DNA from: Schistocephalus solidus
Lineage: Eukaryota > Platyhelminthes > Cestoda > Diphyllobothriidea > Diphyllobothriidae
NCBI GenBank assembly: GCA_017591395.1
Contig: WEDG01001500.1
Location: 62,001-126,000 of the forward strand
Direction: 5' to 3'
Length of the DNA stretch: 64,000 nt
The notes under the pieces were generated by a model. The model was not told the origin of the DNA, made no database searches, and worked only from the letters and a program-made list of their open reading frames with translations. Position numbers and translations under genes: made by a program. This document shows positions 12,130-23,900 of the stretch, piece after piece. Position 1 is the stretch's first letter; the number at the start of each line of letters is the position of its first letter.

Positions 12130-12965
12130 ATTTTCGTTGGCCGCGGAAATAGTGGGCGGCCCCAGGATGTTGCATGCCGTGACAGTTTCCTGACAGGAAG
12201 GTTCTTAAAAACGGATAGGGTGCCGGCAGATTAATGTGCCGGTTGACTGTGCAGTGGGTAGACATTCCAGCTGCCTTTCTGCCCTGAGGTGTGATTTTCA
12301 CCTCGACCCACAATTTCAGCGGCGTCAAAAGTTAAAGGCGTGCCCCATCTGCGCAGCATGAGCTGCCACTTCTGACTTTGGGTCCAATCTTTGTATGGCC
12401 AACTGATGCTCCTGCATTCGCTTTTGTAGCTGTCGCCCGGATCCGTAAACATATTTTCATATCCTATAGCTGCTTTTGTAGTCGGTAGAAGACGGCTGAC
12501 CTCTCCCGATTAGGAATGGAGTCTTTTGGTCGCATCACATACTGTCGGGTTTTTAAGGTAGGCCTGTGGGCAACTACTATTCCGAGAGGTGCAAGGGATC
12601 TATCTACGTATTTGGAACCCCTGTCAGGTATTGAATGCTCCACCATGACTTTGGCTGACAAATCTCTTCATCCCGCGTTCTTGGTGGCATTCGATTCCGT
12701 TCAATGAACGTTCCTGGATAGCCGTTTGCTGTCAATAGCTCCCGAAAGGTTTTCATCTCGTGCTGTATAGTAGCTGATGTACTGCAGTGGGTTTCTACCC
12801 GTCGGTATAGCATGCGTATATAACTTCGTTTGTGCTGCAGCAGGTTTTTGCTGCTGTAACTCAGCATTTTCAAAGCATTCGTCGGGTTTCGGTAGACGTA
12901 CGTTGCCATTTTTCTGTCAGGGTGGCGACAGACGAGAACATCGAAAGCAAATCTGTCTCTACTTT
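12130..12965 (-). pseudogene. PLE-C RT C-terminus plus GIY-YIG remnant
   Basis: From 12965 downward the frame reads DRFAFDVLVCRH, then ATYVYRNPTNALKML, HKRSYIRMLYRRVETHC and LLTANGYPGTF, the conserved end of the Penelope RT. After a frameshift near 12660 it reads LGIVVAHRPTLKTRQYVMR and PKDSIPNRERSAVFYRL, the linker to the nuclease. After another shift (about 12440-12317) it reads GSGRQLQKRMQEHQLAIQR and AAHAAQMGHAFNF, with the R and E-H residues of the GIY-YIG core, then AAEIVGRGENHTS and VNRHINLPAPY-FLRTFLSG towards 12180. The core Y-x-G-Q-T region is damaged (VYGSG). At least three frameshifts make it non-functional. Confidence 0.8.
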
Positions 12966-13254
12966 TTCTTCAAAGCGTTGACGTCGGTTTAAAAATGAGT
13001 TCGGCACTTTTTAGAGCGCAGATCGTGCTGATCGATGATGTTCATGAAGTACCCAGTTTGGGTGGTACCTTCGAACAGTCGTCACGTAGAACCATCCGCA
13101 TTGAACCCTAGAGATCGTGATCCTCTGAGTTCTCTCTATCTGCTCATACGTCGTCTGAAAAGCTGTCAGGTCTGAGATAAAAGTCCTGAGCTTCAGGCAC
13201 ATCCTAAGCTGTGAGCTGACCCTCGTTCTCATCGTAATGTTGATGACGGGGTCA

Positions 13255-13545
13255 CAGCAGTTGTGATGCTGACCGGGGTGAACCAAGTCGTAGTGGGACA
13301 AGGCGGTCGACACAAGCTGACTCGGCTGAACAGGCAATCGGCGGGGTTTATGAGACCTTTGACACCATGAGGACGCAGTGCACAGTCAATGTTGACTGGC
13401 CAGGAACAATAAGAACAGTAGCATATAATGTGATGGGGTGAGCATGACTAAACAATCTCTGACGATGGGTAGACGAAACAACTACTCGAAATTACAGACA
13501 AACAATTTACTTCTCCTGGTGAATGCTCATTTGTCTTCTGATTAT
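13255..13545 (-). repeat. PLE-C inverted repeat, right arm
   Basis: This is the reverse complement partner of 11800-12085, upstream of the coding remnant. Landmarks on the plus strand include CGGGGTGAACCAAG, CGACACAAGCTGAC, GAACAGGCAATCGGCGG, GATGGGTAGACGAAAC and ACCAGGAGAAG in reverse complement. Divergence between the arms suggests that the insertion is old or that the element has been rearranged. Confidence 0.75.
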
Positions 13546-13549
13546 ATTT

Positions 13550-15360
13550 TGTGTTTTGTCACTGTTCAGCCAAACTTCCACGGATTAACTGAATATTATA
13601 TATGTATAGTATCGAAATATCAGATACTGTCTGACTAGTTATTTGTACACCATATGTGAAAATACGAGGAAGATTATAACCTTAACCATTTCATGCTATT
13701 GTATATTTGCTATTATCGAAACTCTTCTAGATACTTATATCTTTCAATAAAAGAAGGTTAAAAAGCACAAAAAACTTTGGGTTGATCCAAAAGACTCACC
13801 TGACTTTAATACTCCATTTTTCGCTGAGCTAGCCTGGTTGGGAAGCAGGTCAGCTGGAGGTGAAAAATGATCATATATGGAAGACGCAAAATGTCTCATG
13901 CAGTTAATGTTTATGTCCAATCATTTATTAAGTAAATATAAATTGTTTACAGATATGGTTTTATAAAGATGCATTGAAATTTTAAAATACTCACCTTGCC
14001 TCTACTGTGAATCATTAAGCGTTTTGTAAAAACAAATCCTCATATTCTTAATATATTTTCTTACGGAAAAAAGCATTTGCGAGACGCAAGCTACAATAAA
14101 CCGATTCCAGAATTTTTATATGTGTTACATTTTGACCATTCGATTCTTTTACTACTAATTTTAAAAACATTAATGGTAAGCTTGTTTGTATATGCACTAA
14201 ATGCCCTATCTCATAAAATCCGTGAGATCTCATGAGATAGGGCCCGTTATTCTAAATCAGTTTACACTACGTCCTCCAAAATTTCACAGGATTAAATAAG
14301 TGCCCATTCTTAAAAAAGGCCTATTTTTGTTTAAAATGAAATATTAAAGTTGTTTAAAATTACTGTTTTTTGGAAAGTGGCAAATTTCAAAAACGGGAAA
14401 AATTGCGTCAGCCAATTTACCTGAATATTTAAACGACCAGAATTCTTCTTCGTGTAAACAAACCAGGACAAAGAAGCACAAGTATAATTACTTTTGAAAA
14501 TAGTTCTTTAGTTTATATTCTGTGGATTATCTTTCAGAGTAAGGACGATGTTAATTATGACCATTAATAAACAGTCTACAATTTGAGTATATATTCCAAC
14601 ACGGTTTCACGAGTATTGACGGATTCTTATTCCATTTATGCAGTGTTTAAGATGTGTTTGACTACAGCAAAACTCGTTTACGAGAAAAATAAACGCCAAA
14701 ACATATTTTGGCAATTTATATGCCACAGATTGATTTTGAAAACTTTGATAATAAGTTACCTCTTAAAAAAAACACTTAACTTGGCTATTTCTTGTTGAAT
14801 GTCTGTTTACTTAGCCATTTTCAACGACCAAGTCAAGGCAAAATGAGGACGTTCGACCGGTTATTTTTTGACTGCTGAAAATAAGGGATACAATGTCAGC
14901 TGAAAATGAAAGAACTCACTTTTTCGTTCTATTGGTGCGTTTTTTGCCGTATTTCCTGATTTTTCAACCCCGTTCTAAGATTGCAAATGCACAGCCGAGT
15001 TTCCAAATCTATTCTTAAATTTTGCGCAGAAAGGTCAGTTTTCTGCCATTTTCGCCTCAAGTTTACGCATTCATTCATAGGCAAATGCAAACAGAAAATG
15101 TCTGGAAAACTTTCTCGTACACCGCGACAAAAAACATTGATGGCATGTCACGACTTCTCATATATGCGTGTTTAAGGTCCTTATTTTCCATGTGAAAAAC
15201 AAAAAACGGTCACATACGTTTATTGATGATTTTCTTTTGATACAAAACGTCACATGTTTGCAACAATGATTTTTTAAACTATTTTTTTCCTTTTTCTCCT
15301 GGAAACAATGTGATTTCTCTTATCTGTATTTACCTGATTTTCGTGAAAGCAACACTTAAA
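13550..15360. other. No gene seen; one long hairpin
   Basis: AT-rich stretch without a recognisable gene. The one structure noted is the inverted repeat at 14203-14243. Confidence 0.45.
14203..14243. repeat. Perfect 12-bp inverted repeat
   Basis: GCCCTATCTCAT at 14203-14214 pairs exactly with ATGAGATAGGGC at 14232-14243. The 17-base loop itself ends in the palindrome GAGATCTC (14224-14231). There is no coding context. It could be the relic of a small foldback element or a chance hairpin. Confidence 0.6.
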
Positions 15361-15364
15361 TGTT

Positions 15365-15440
15365 CACGAATGGAGGCGAAAGTCCGCATTCCAGATGAAT
15401 ATAGCCATGATTTCGGAGAACGGACAACCTTCTTCTCCAC
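15365..15440 (+). mobile_element. Isolated PLE-B-type 3' tail
   Basis: This matches the tail behind the PLE-B nuclease at about 8290-8365: GATGAATATAGCCATGATTT here against GACGAATAAAGCCATGATTC there, then a GGAGAACGGA/GGCGAACGAA block and CTTCTTCTCCAC/CTTCTTCTCTAC. No nuclease coding sequence precedes it, so it looks like a very short 5'-truncated insertion or an old fragment. Confidence 0.5.
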
Positions 15441-15722
15441 CAAATTTTCAGTTCTCTCAAAAGATAACTTTAAATTTTTCTGTTTTAAATCAATGTCCGT
15501 TTATAGCGAGACAAATATAAACACATTTTTGATTTTGTAGCTTTCAAAAGCGTATGAAAATTCCCTGGTTAGGAAACAATGTCAGGTTCGACCCTGTTTG
15601 GCTCAGTTTTCCATTAAAAAAACAAACCTGATCTTAACTCTTCATTAGTGAACAGCTTTCTGCACATTAGTTCAATCCAATGAACAAAAAAACATCTTTT
15701 GACCCAAATGTGAAACTTTCGG

Positions 15723-15805
15723 CGGACTCGATGGAATTTGAACCCATGGCAGAAAAGGGAAGGCTTTAGTACAGGCAACGCTCTATCCAACTGAGCTACG
15801 TGTCC
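15723..15805 (-). mobile_element. tRNA-derived SINE head or tRNA pseudogene
   Basis: Read on the minus strand, the acceptor strands GGACACG and CGAGTCC pair at six of seven positions. The D arm GCTC/GAGC is perfect around AGTTGGATA (A box 15780-15798). The T arm ATGGG/TCCAT has loop TTCAAAT (B box 15734-15744). The middle, about 32 bases between D and T arms, has no pairing anticodon stem and is too long for a normal tRNA without an intron or long variable arm. It therefore keeps the RNA polymerase III promoter boxes but not a decoding arm, typical of a tRNA-derived SINE or decayed tRNA. I could not define a SINE body or tail. Confidence 0.6.
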
Positions 15806-15814
15806 CCATCGGGA

Positions 15815-18800
15815 GCCGTGAGTTTAATCACACTTAGATCAAGTTACCCACCCAGCCTACCGCAACGTATGGAATCCGCCAATTATGATACAGTTAGCTG
15901 ATATGTGGATCAAAAGAATTATTGAAATCTGCCAAAAACCTCTACTTAAAATAACACCATAATGTGTGTGGGATACTAATACCTCAAATTTTGATTCTTA
16001 CATTTCATGAGTAAGTTATCTATTGTTTCTCGTATTCTGCGATTAACCGCAGTTGCATGAAAACCATAAATCAAATTCTTCGAAAATTAGTTTAGTTTTT
16101 GCATGGTACGCTTTGAAGGAGGTAAATATTTTTAGTATGCATTGAAATCACTGAACATCCGACTATCCATTTACCTATCTATTCGCTGTCTAGATTGGTG
16201 TTTCAGGTAAAATGGTCAAATGTAAACAAAAAGGAAGTTATTTCACTTAAGAAGTAGATTTTGTTGCATTTTACACGCGTCTTCTGAACAGTATTACAGG
16301 ATACTTAAGGTGTTTTTAAATTTTAACGCCCTTTAAGAGACATTTAAACCAACCTTCCTTAATTTTGTTCTTATCAAGGATACGTTTGGTGCAAAAAGCA
16401 ACCAAATATCCGATTCTTCCTAATTATTGATGAAAAATATTAAAAGGTTGACTTTTTGCTACTATGTCTCGGAAAATAAATGTCATGTCCTAATATCAGG
16501 GCAAAAAAACATTTCTCACATTTTAGCATTTTCGAAGAGTTAAGGAATATAGCAATGATGATTGTTCAAAAAGCCATAAAGGCTTTGAATTTTGACAACT
16601 TAGTGTAAACTTTATCATTTTGTTAATATTTAATATTACTTTTTATATGAAAACTTAAGCAGCTTAATTTTAATTCATTTTCTAAATTAATAATATTATT
16701 ATTATTGTTTGTTTCCTAACTTTCCAGACTCTTGGTTAAAAATCTTTTTAACGATTTGACAGGTTTCACATTTAAGAAGTAAAATTCTGACCATACAGGC
16801 TTCATAAAGATTCTGCTATTTCTTCACGAAAACAGAGACTAATGTAATTTCGTGACTTAACCCATAAAATATGGACAACTTAAGGAATAATCTCTTATCA
16901 GGTGAAAATATGCAAAAGTGCACGAACGTAAATTCCTATTCGATAATAAATGACATTAAACGAACAGCAAGCTGGAAGGAATGTTAGAGCGAGTAAAAAA
17001 CATCAATTTGTTTCGGAAAGGTGGCAATGTGCAGGCGCATAAATTATACTAAATTCTTGAACTCGACTTTTATAGTACACAAAGCCTGTTCCTGTGTAGC
17101 CCGCAGGAGAAAAAAACATCATGAGCCCTAAAAGCTAATTATTATTTGGAAGATTTAATTTTTTTGTGTTTTTCGATATGTGCTTGGAGTTGAACAAGAG
17201 TATTCAGCTTGACATCGAAGAGAAATAAATGTGAACAAAGATTTTCGATATAGAATCCAGTCAGTGAATAAAAGCATTTAATTAATTAAAGAGAAGTAAT
17301 TTTCAACATCTAAATTTTCTGGGCATCTAATAACTTTTCGTATTTAAAATTAATTTAAATGATAGTGCTGATATGAAGTTTTGGTATCCAGGACATTCTT
17401 CAAATCTTGAATTCTTAATGGTTGAGCATCTTTCCGGCCCTTAAAAAATGATTTCTTCCAATCAGTAAACTGAGCTTACTTTTATTTGAAAAAGGGGATA
17501 TTGCTGTATATGAAGGCTGTATTTACTCGTCTCATAAAATTGAAAATAAATAAATTAAAAAATAAAAGCTTTGCAATTTCTGTTTTTTAGTTATTGAGAA
17601 AGCTGTATTAAATTTTATCTTTTTAGTCTTTTAGGCTGTAGACATGCCTTATCTTTTCTTAAAGTTAAGCTCGTAAAAATAATTGATTATCTCATCATTT
17701 CTGTATCCAACCGAAATATATGTACATATGCGAATAGCTTATTCACGTTTTTTATCATATTGAAACCGGATTCGTTCTCTAAACTACAGTCATTAATAGC
17801 AAAGGGATGATGTATAGTGTAAAATATTGCTCCAAATGTCAATTCAGTGCCTATTTAATTTACAGATCGATTATCAGCTGAAATCATATATCTAAAAATA
17901 TACAGTTGGTGCCGGATCTCATTTAAAATTTTAACCAATACGTAAATTGCGTTTTAGATTTTAAAGAATTAATTGTGTGAAATTTTAAAATTTATTGTCC
18001 TCGAACACAACCCCAAGAAACTTCAGACAACAAACTTCCGGTTTCCAAAATATGAATTTTGGTTAGCTAAAAACCCCACTTGATAAAATATGACTACTTT
18101 TTTGTCTGCAGCTATCCTAGTTGTTTTCGATGTCCTTGAAAATTAAAATATATCTTTTATAACACACGAGTTGAACGTGTATTCTGGTTATCATTTTACA
18201 GCAAATCATATTTCTTTAATTTCGGCAATTTAAAAAGTAGCTTGCATTTTATTTGAAAAAATTTTAAAACTGTTGCATTGAAAAAGACTTTCAATATCAA
18301 TTCAAATAAAATTGTACCTGTATTTTTATTTAAGATCCGTCCTAAATATATGGTGTAATCCAAAACTATTGCAAACCTATATAAGAACTCTATTTTATCT
18401 TCTTATGGACATACAGGAAATACGAACTTCCAAGGATGGCACAGAGCTTTTAAACCAACATCCTAAGCGCAAGCGCAATGGTAGATTGGGTTTTTAATTA
18501 TTTGAAAATGTAAAAAAACGTTTCAAAAACATTTATTTACCCTTTATTCCAGTATAAAAATTGATTATGTGATTTGCTATCAGGTAAGTGCAAGAACGGG
18601 TTTTTGTGCTCATTTTTCGGTAAACTGTATTTGAATTTTTAAGTGCATCAAAACTCTCTAAACAAAATGCACACAACCGTTTTTTTCTGAACTGGAAATT
18701 TCATGTCTCTTAATTTTCAATGGATTATGCTCGAAGGAAAATATATACTAAAATACACATAAATAATCTTTCCTTATCTAAAGGCATTTGTACATATTAG

Positions 18801-19990
18801 TTGAAAGTATATTTGATCACTTTACATGTCCAGTGATCGGTAAATAACTGTATGTAGTCAAACGATCAAAAGTAAACTTGGCCGTTCGCTGATGGACCCT
18901 TTTAAGTTGCAATGGAATTCTTCATAAATGTCAGGTGACATCACTAAATTTTATCGTGTAAAATTATTTTGGCTATCGAATGAGGATTTTCAAAGCAAAT
19001 TTGATTGGTCTTCGTAAAATACCTTTCTTATATTCATCTTCGATACATTGATTTTTGTGGCCTTAAAATTAGGTTTCGTAGCGCAATCGGTTTTTTGAGA
19101 TAATTTCAGTCTAAAATAATGTTGTAGTAAAACCCAGCGTTTATGAACAAACGAGGTTAATTAGTATTTTTAAGAATGTAATTTTTTATTTTGTTCAAAT
19201 TTGTAATCCTTTTCTATAATGTCATAAATAAATGGCCTGTGCAGGAGAAAAGAACGTTTTCCAAAACCCGAAATAGTAAATTTTATAGCGTTTAACCTGC
19301 ACCTGGCGAGCATGAAGCGTTTCATCATTTTATTCCATGAATTTTGTTGCCTGCCGGTTTTTTTATAACAAATTTATGACGTAACATAGAGACCCAGAAA
19401 CGTCTAGGTTTAAATGCTGTAAATAGGGCCCTTCCATCTGCAAACTATTAGGGTAGTTCTAGAGAGACAATAGCTTTGCGGGATGAGTTGGTTTTAACTC
19501 GGTTCTCAAAGACCTTTTTGCGGGTGCACGATACTGAAAAATTCATGAACTTTAAGAAGTGCAGTGTTAGAACTTCAGGACGCTATTTAACATCAAAGGC
19601 ATTAGATATGTTTTTGTTTTATTTGAAAATATTGTACATTTATCCGAATATTTCATTGGTCTAAGTCACATTGCTTAAAGCAACATTTATAGAGATTAGG
19701 AAATTATTTTTCCAAATTCAACAAATTTATAACAAACAACAGTTACTGATTTCTGTAGTAGCGCACAAATTGAAATGTGAATTTCACTGTAAATTACTAC
19801 ATTTTTGTCCTGTTCCTGAGGAAACAATAAACCCCCCCCCCCAAAAAAAAAACCTGTAAAGAACCCTCAAGTGATGAAATTGGCTGGATAAATGTTATCC
19901 TTTTAGATGGCAATATCATCAGAGAAAAGAAATAGAATGCGTATCAGCCGTTTTTACCAGACGTAAATAATAACCGCAACCCTAAACATC
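15815..19990. other. AT-rich DNA, no gene seen
   Basis: I found no recognisable gene or repeat in this stretch. At 19832-19852 a run of 11 C is followed by 10 A, a homopolymer junction prone to sequencing or slippage error. Confidence 0.45.
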
Positions 19991-19997
19991 AAGGGAC

Positions 19998-20915
19998 ATT
20001 AAAGCTTTTGTCGCCAATAGGTTTTTCGACTGTTTTTAAAAATTGTTTAACATAAGGTCAGCATCGTTGTATGGATTGACAGCATCTGCTGACTCAGTGG
20101 AAGTAGAGGGGGACTCCAAAAGGTTGATAGCATTGTCAGGGTGAAGAGGTACTACCCCATACAAGTGTTTAATATGGATGATACTAACTTATTCTGGATG
20201 AATGTGTCGTTTAACAAGTATGTTTTGAAGAAGGAATCTAAGGACATGAGGGTCAGGGAACAAAAACAGAGTAACACCCATAATATGGGGCAATGCTGCT
20301 AGTCATATGTCAATGCCAATCGTTATTTATAAATCAGCAGACACTGGGACTCTTAAAAAGAAATTATTTTGCCACCAGTGTTCTTTATGCATTTCCATAA
20401 GGCCTGGATAAAAAAAAACTTGGTTTTGCACTAAACGCGAATATGTTTTTGTCCCTCAGTTAATGGAAAAAGTTCCTAGATTGTGCAGGCCTTTCAATGC
20501 ATTGCTGCTTATGGACACTGTTGGCGGGCATCGTGTGGGACATGTATTCTGTGGATGCTCAAATCTGCGTCCCGACTCTCAAGGCGTGATCCGTATGTTT
20601 ACGACCTACTGCAAGATACTCTCACTCTCAAAGTCTTGTACATGCAGTGGGCTCAGATGAAACCTTCACGCTAAAGGGTAGTGGCGTCCAAATTGAAAGG
20701 GATCTTTGGTCCGATTTTGCGCACGACAAAAAGGGCCTCTCCCTCGAAGACACTCCGCAGACTGCTGTCAACAGGACCATTATACAGGCTCATTTAGTTG
20801 GTGGAAAATGCTTTGGCACCGTTACCGACGTAAAATAAAATATCTCATTGATTCCAATGATAAACCTCTGACGGATGATGATCTGAAAGAAATTTTATGC
20901 TGTCTAACAGCGTAA
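19998..20915 (+). pseudogene. pogo/Tigger-type (CENP-B-like) transposase fossil
   Basis: Frames in order read IRSASLYGLTASAD (end of the CENP-B-type DNA-binding domain), QVFNMDDTNLFW (first catalytic Asp region, 20177-20182), TPIIWGNAASHMSMPIVYKS, PFNALLLMDTVGGH (second Asp at 20514-20516, where intact members read LLLDNAPGH), RPDSQGVIRMFTTY (the D-Q-G-V-I motif with an extra Ser, third Asp 20574-20576), LWSDFAHDKKGL, and LIDSNDKPLTDDDLKEI from the C-terminal region. This is the DDE transposase of the pogo branch of Tc1/mariner, a cut-and-paste enzyme. Several frameshifts and stops show that it is dead. Terminal inverted repeats were not identified. Confidence 0.82.
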
Positions 20916-20919
20916 GGGA

Positions 20920-23900
20920 TGTGGAAGCAGAAATGAAGAAAACTGCCAAATAAGAAAAGGGGTTCATCTGAAACCTTGAGGACAGTCATGAATGTGCATA
21001 CAATGGGTGTGTCATGGGATCTTGACATTATTTAGTGGCTAAATGTAAAAATGGCTTTGATACGCTGCTCTTGCCATACAGCAATGTCCATAATGCCGTG
21101 AAGGAAGAACGGACATTAATTCTGATAATACGGTTTCTGATCAATAAATTTAGAACCAGAAGGTACGGCTCCTGTATCAGAGACAGAAGCATTATTTTTG
21201 TGACCGCCTGCAGAGGCGGCGGTATTCATATTTAAATAATTTCACTTGCTGTGCACTAAATTCCATCGTCATGCATTCATCATAAAGTTACTGTGCAGCC
21301 TAGTTTGTCAGCAATATGTTTTACTGCGTACAGTGTTTGTATTCCGTTTGAAAAGAAAACTTTCTTTATTCGTAATTTGTAAACGATGAATACCGTCTGA
21401 GGGAGATGTCATACGTACAATTTTATCGTATAATACTCTTGCAAGCAAACCAAATGGTACTTTATCATTCTTGTCTCATCGAAAACTCGTGACCGAGAGC
21501 TCAGTGACCCAGAGAGCAAGTGGGTTGGCGAATATTGGTGGAAAGTTGACGCACATGTAGGTATACTATGTCTGGTACCTTACTGTTTGTATTTTAAACA
21601 ACATCACTATGGAGTTCTACGTTTACCAGTAAATTTCTAAGGATAACGTAAACAATAGCATCAATTCTGAAATACATTTCGAGGTAACTGAGCAAATATT
21701 TAGTGTTTAAATGTTAAATGTACGCATTTAGAGGCCTTCTTCAGGTGAAGTCTAAAAGGCGTGCATTTTCATGAGTCTGTAAATCTAGGAGCGTAGCCCT
21801 TTTAATGGTTGGGTATAATTTCTTCAAGCATACATCTAAATTACTTATTTTTAAAAGTGCTTTGCGAAGTTTTTCAAGATATTGTAACTATCGTGTAGTT
21901 TGAATTAACATATTTTTAAATATTTCGCTACAATTGAAATTCATTAAATAGGTTGAGATATATTTTAAAACCAGTCGGCCTACATTACTAGTGCAAGCAT
22001 ATGGGGACCTGCGTTGTCTATAACGTACACAGAGTTTCTAGTGTATCCGCAAAAACTTTTATATTAAAATAAAAAACATCTAATTTCCCTCCTAACATGT
22101 ACGTAATTGCAGTGTTTTGTATGTGTATAAAATCCTCATTTTATGGTTAGTTAATGGAGACATTTGAGGAACAAACTCATCAGAATTGTAGATGTTTATT
22201 TTGTGTCTTGTAAAACTATACTCTTTAAAGACTTATTAATAATTTGGAAACCGTCAGCTTATTAGTTTCTCAGAATGTCAAAGATATGTTGGCATCAATT
22301 TGCTCATTTTGGACATAGGAATTCGAGAAAATCAAATAGTTACCGCAAAGTGTTGTTTATCGTTTGAATTTTTCATTATTTTCCTTAAGGTTTCATTACC
22401 TTTCATTTCACTCAAAAAGTGTTTGTTATCGTCTATTAATATTACATATTGAAACTATTATCAAATATTAGTATCAAATATAAAGAATTTTTTCAGTAGA
22501 TGCACATATTCAGAGGTATAGAGATTGATCGTACTATCTTCAGAATTTTAATGTGAGTGTACTAAACAAGTTCCTATTTGTGGTTCAACAATGGCGCTTA
22601 CATGAAAGACAAAATACAGATTTTAGATAGGACAAATGGCTAGAAGGTCGAATTAAGACGTATTTGACAGTACAAATATATCTTACGTTTTCTTTATTTT
22701 TAAAATGCCCACTCAATAAAATTTGCCATTATGTTCAACCATTATTTGTAACTTCTTTGGATCAATGCATAGCATAAAAACAAATATCTTGTTTCTATTT
22801 GAAATATGGGTTGGAAATGTCGTCCTTATTTTCGAATCACATGGACTCTTAGGTTTTCTATTCTCAGCAAGTGGCTTCCTTTCATCTATTTGACATTATA
22901 GAAACCGATTTTTCTGTAATGCTGCGTAATCCATACATAAGCCTCATGCCAGATTTAATGCGTTAACTATGCTGTGTACCTTGAATAGAGCATTCTATGG
23001 AATTCGAGTCAATTCCATCTAATTTATATCCAACCGGGGCACCTAGAATAGCTTGCGTGTTTGCCGTAAACTGATGGTATCATATAGATTTGACTTACTG
23101 TAGCCAATTAGACATAGAAGATATTTTCGAACAAACGGTTTACGTAGCAACCATAATACCATATGAATTAAAAATTATTTTTAACTTTAAAAGGTTTTTT
23201 AAGACTAAAGAACATATTTCCCAAGTATATAATTTTAAAAGGACGTGAGATGCTATTGATGATTTATTTATAATTAATTTCTTACTCTCAAATTCCTATG
23301 GTAAGTCTGTTTTCAGTTAATGCCAATGTTTGCTGCGATTGTCAGGGTAAACGCATAGGTATAACTTTGACAAGCTTTACCAAAGTACAGAATATGAATC
23401 CTACTTTTCATTAAAGGAGAACATTTAGGACAAACAATGGAATATATTCTAGCGGTATTAACTTTGCTACCGTTATTTGTAAAAGAGCATGTTCACACTC
23501 ATTAACTGTGTCAAATTTAAGAGTAAAATTTATAAAAAGATGCTTTGTTATCATAGCTTCGAAGCAAGCTTTTCAGCCAGCATTTTATGTGACATGGAAT
23601 GTTGGTTTGTCTTGAATATATTATTCAATCAATTAGCGTTATTTTATCAATAAAAGGGTAAAAACACCTTTTACACTCCTATTTACAGTTTGCTCTAAAC
23701 GGCTGCTTGGATTGTGGTTTCATGTGGCAAAATGTTGACTTGGATAATTTTTACTACTCGCTGCAAGGTATAAAAAAACAAGCTTTATTTTATGCCGTAC
23801 CTGATGATTGAAAAGCTGATATAGTGTAACATAATTACATTGAAAGACAACGTGTTTTGAATAAAAACTAGTTATAATATTTATGAAACAATTTTCAAAT

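Larger units (their letters stand above)
11800..13545 (-). mobile_element. Penelope-like retroelement PLE-C with inverted terminal repeats
   Basis: An internal minus-strand RT thumb plus GIY-YIG coding remnant (12130-12965) lies between two long inverted repeats (about 11800-12085 and 13255-13545). LTR-like repeats in direct or inverted orientation are a known oddity of Penelope-like elements. Most of the RT is missing: the coding match starts in the last third of the enzyme, so an internal deletion joins the 5' repeat region to the RT C-terminus near 12970-13010. Frameshifts break the rest. Its nuclease core is closer to PLE-B than to PLE-A. The island is clearly GC-richer than its flanks. 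Confidence 0.78.

Noticed and set aside
15575..15600. B-box-like GGTTCGACCCT with a small T-arm-like stem
   Set aside because: No 5' tRNA half. It is probably a chance match or an extremely truncated fragment.
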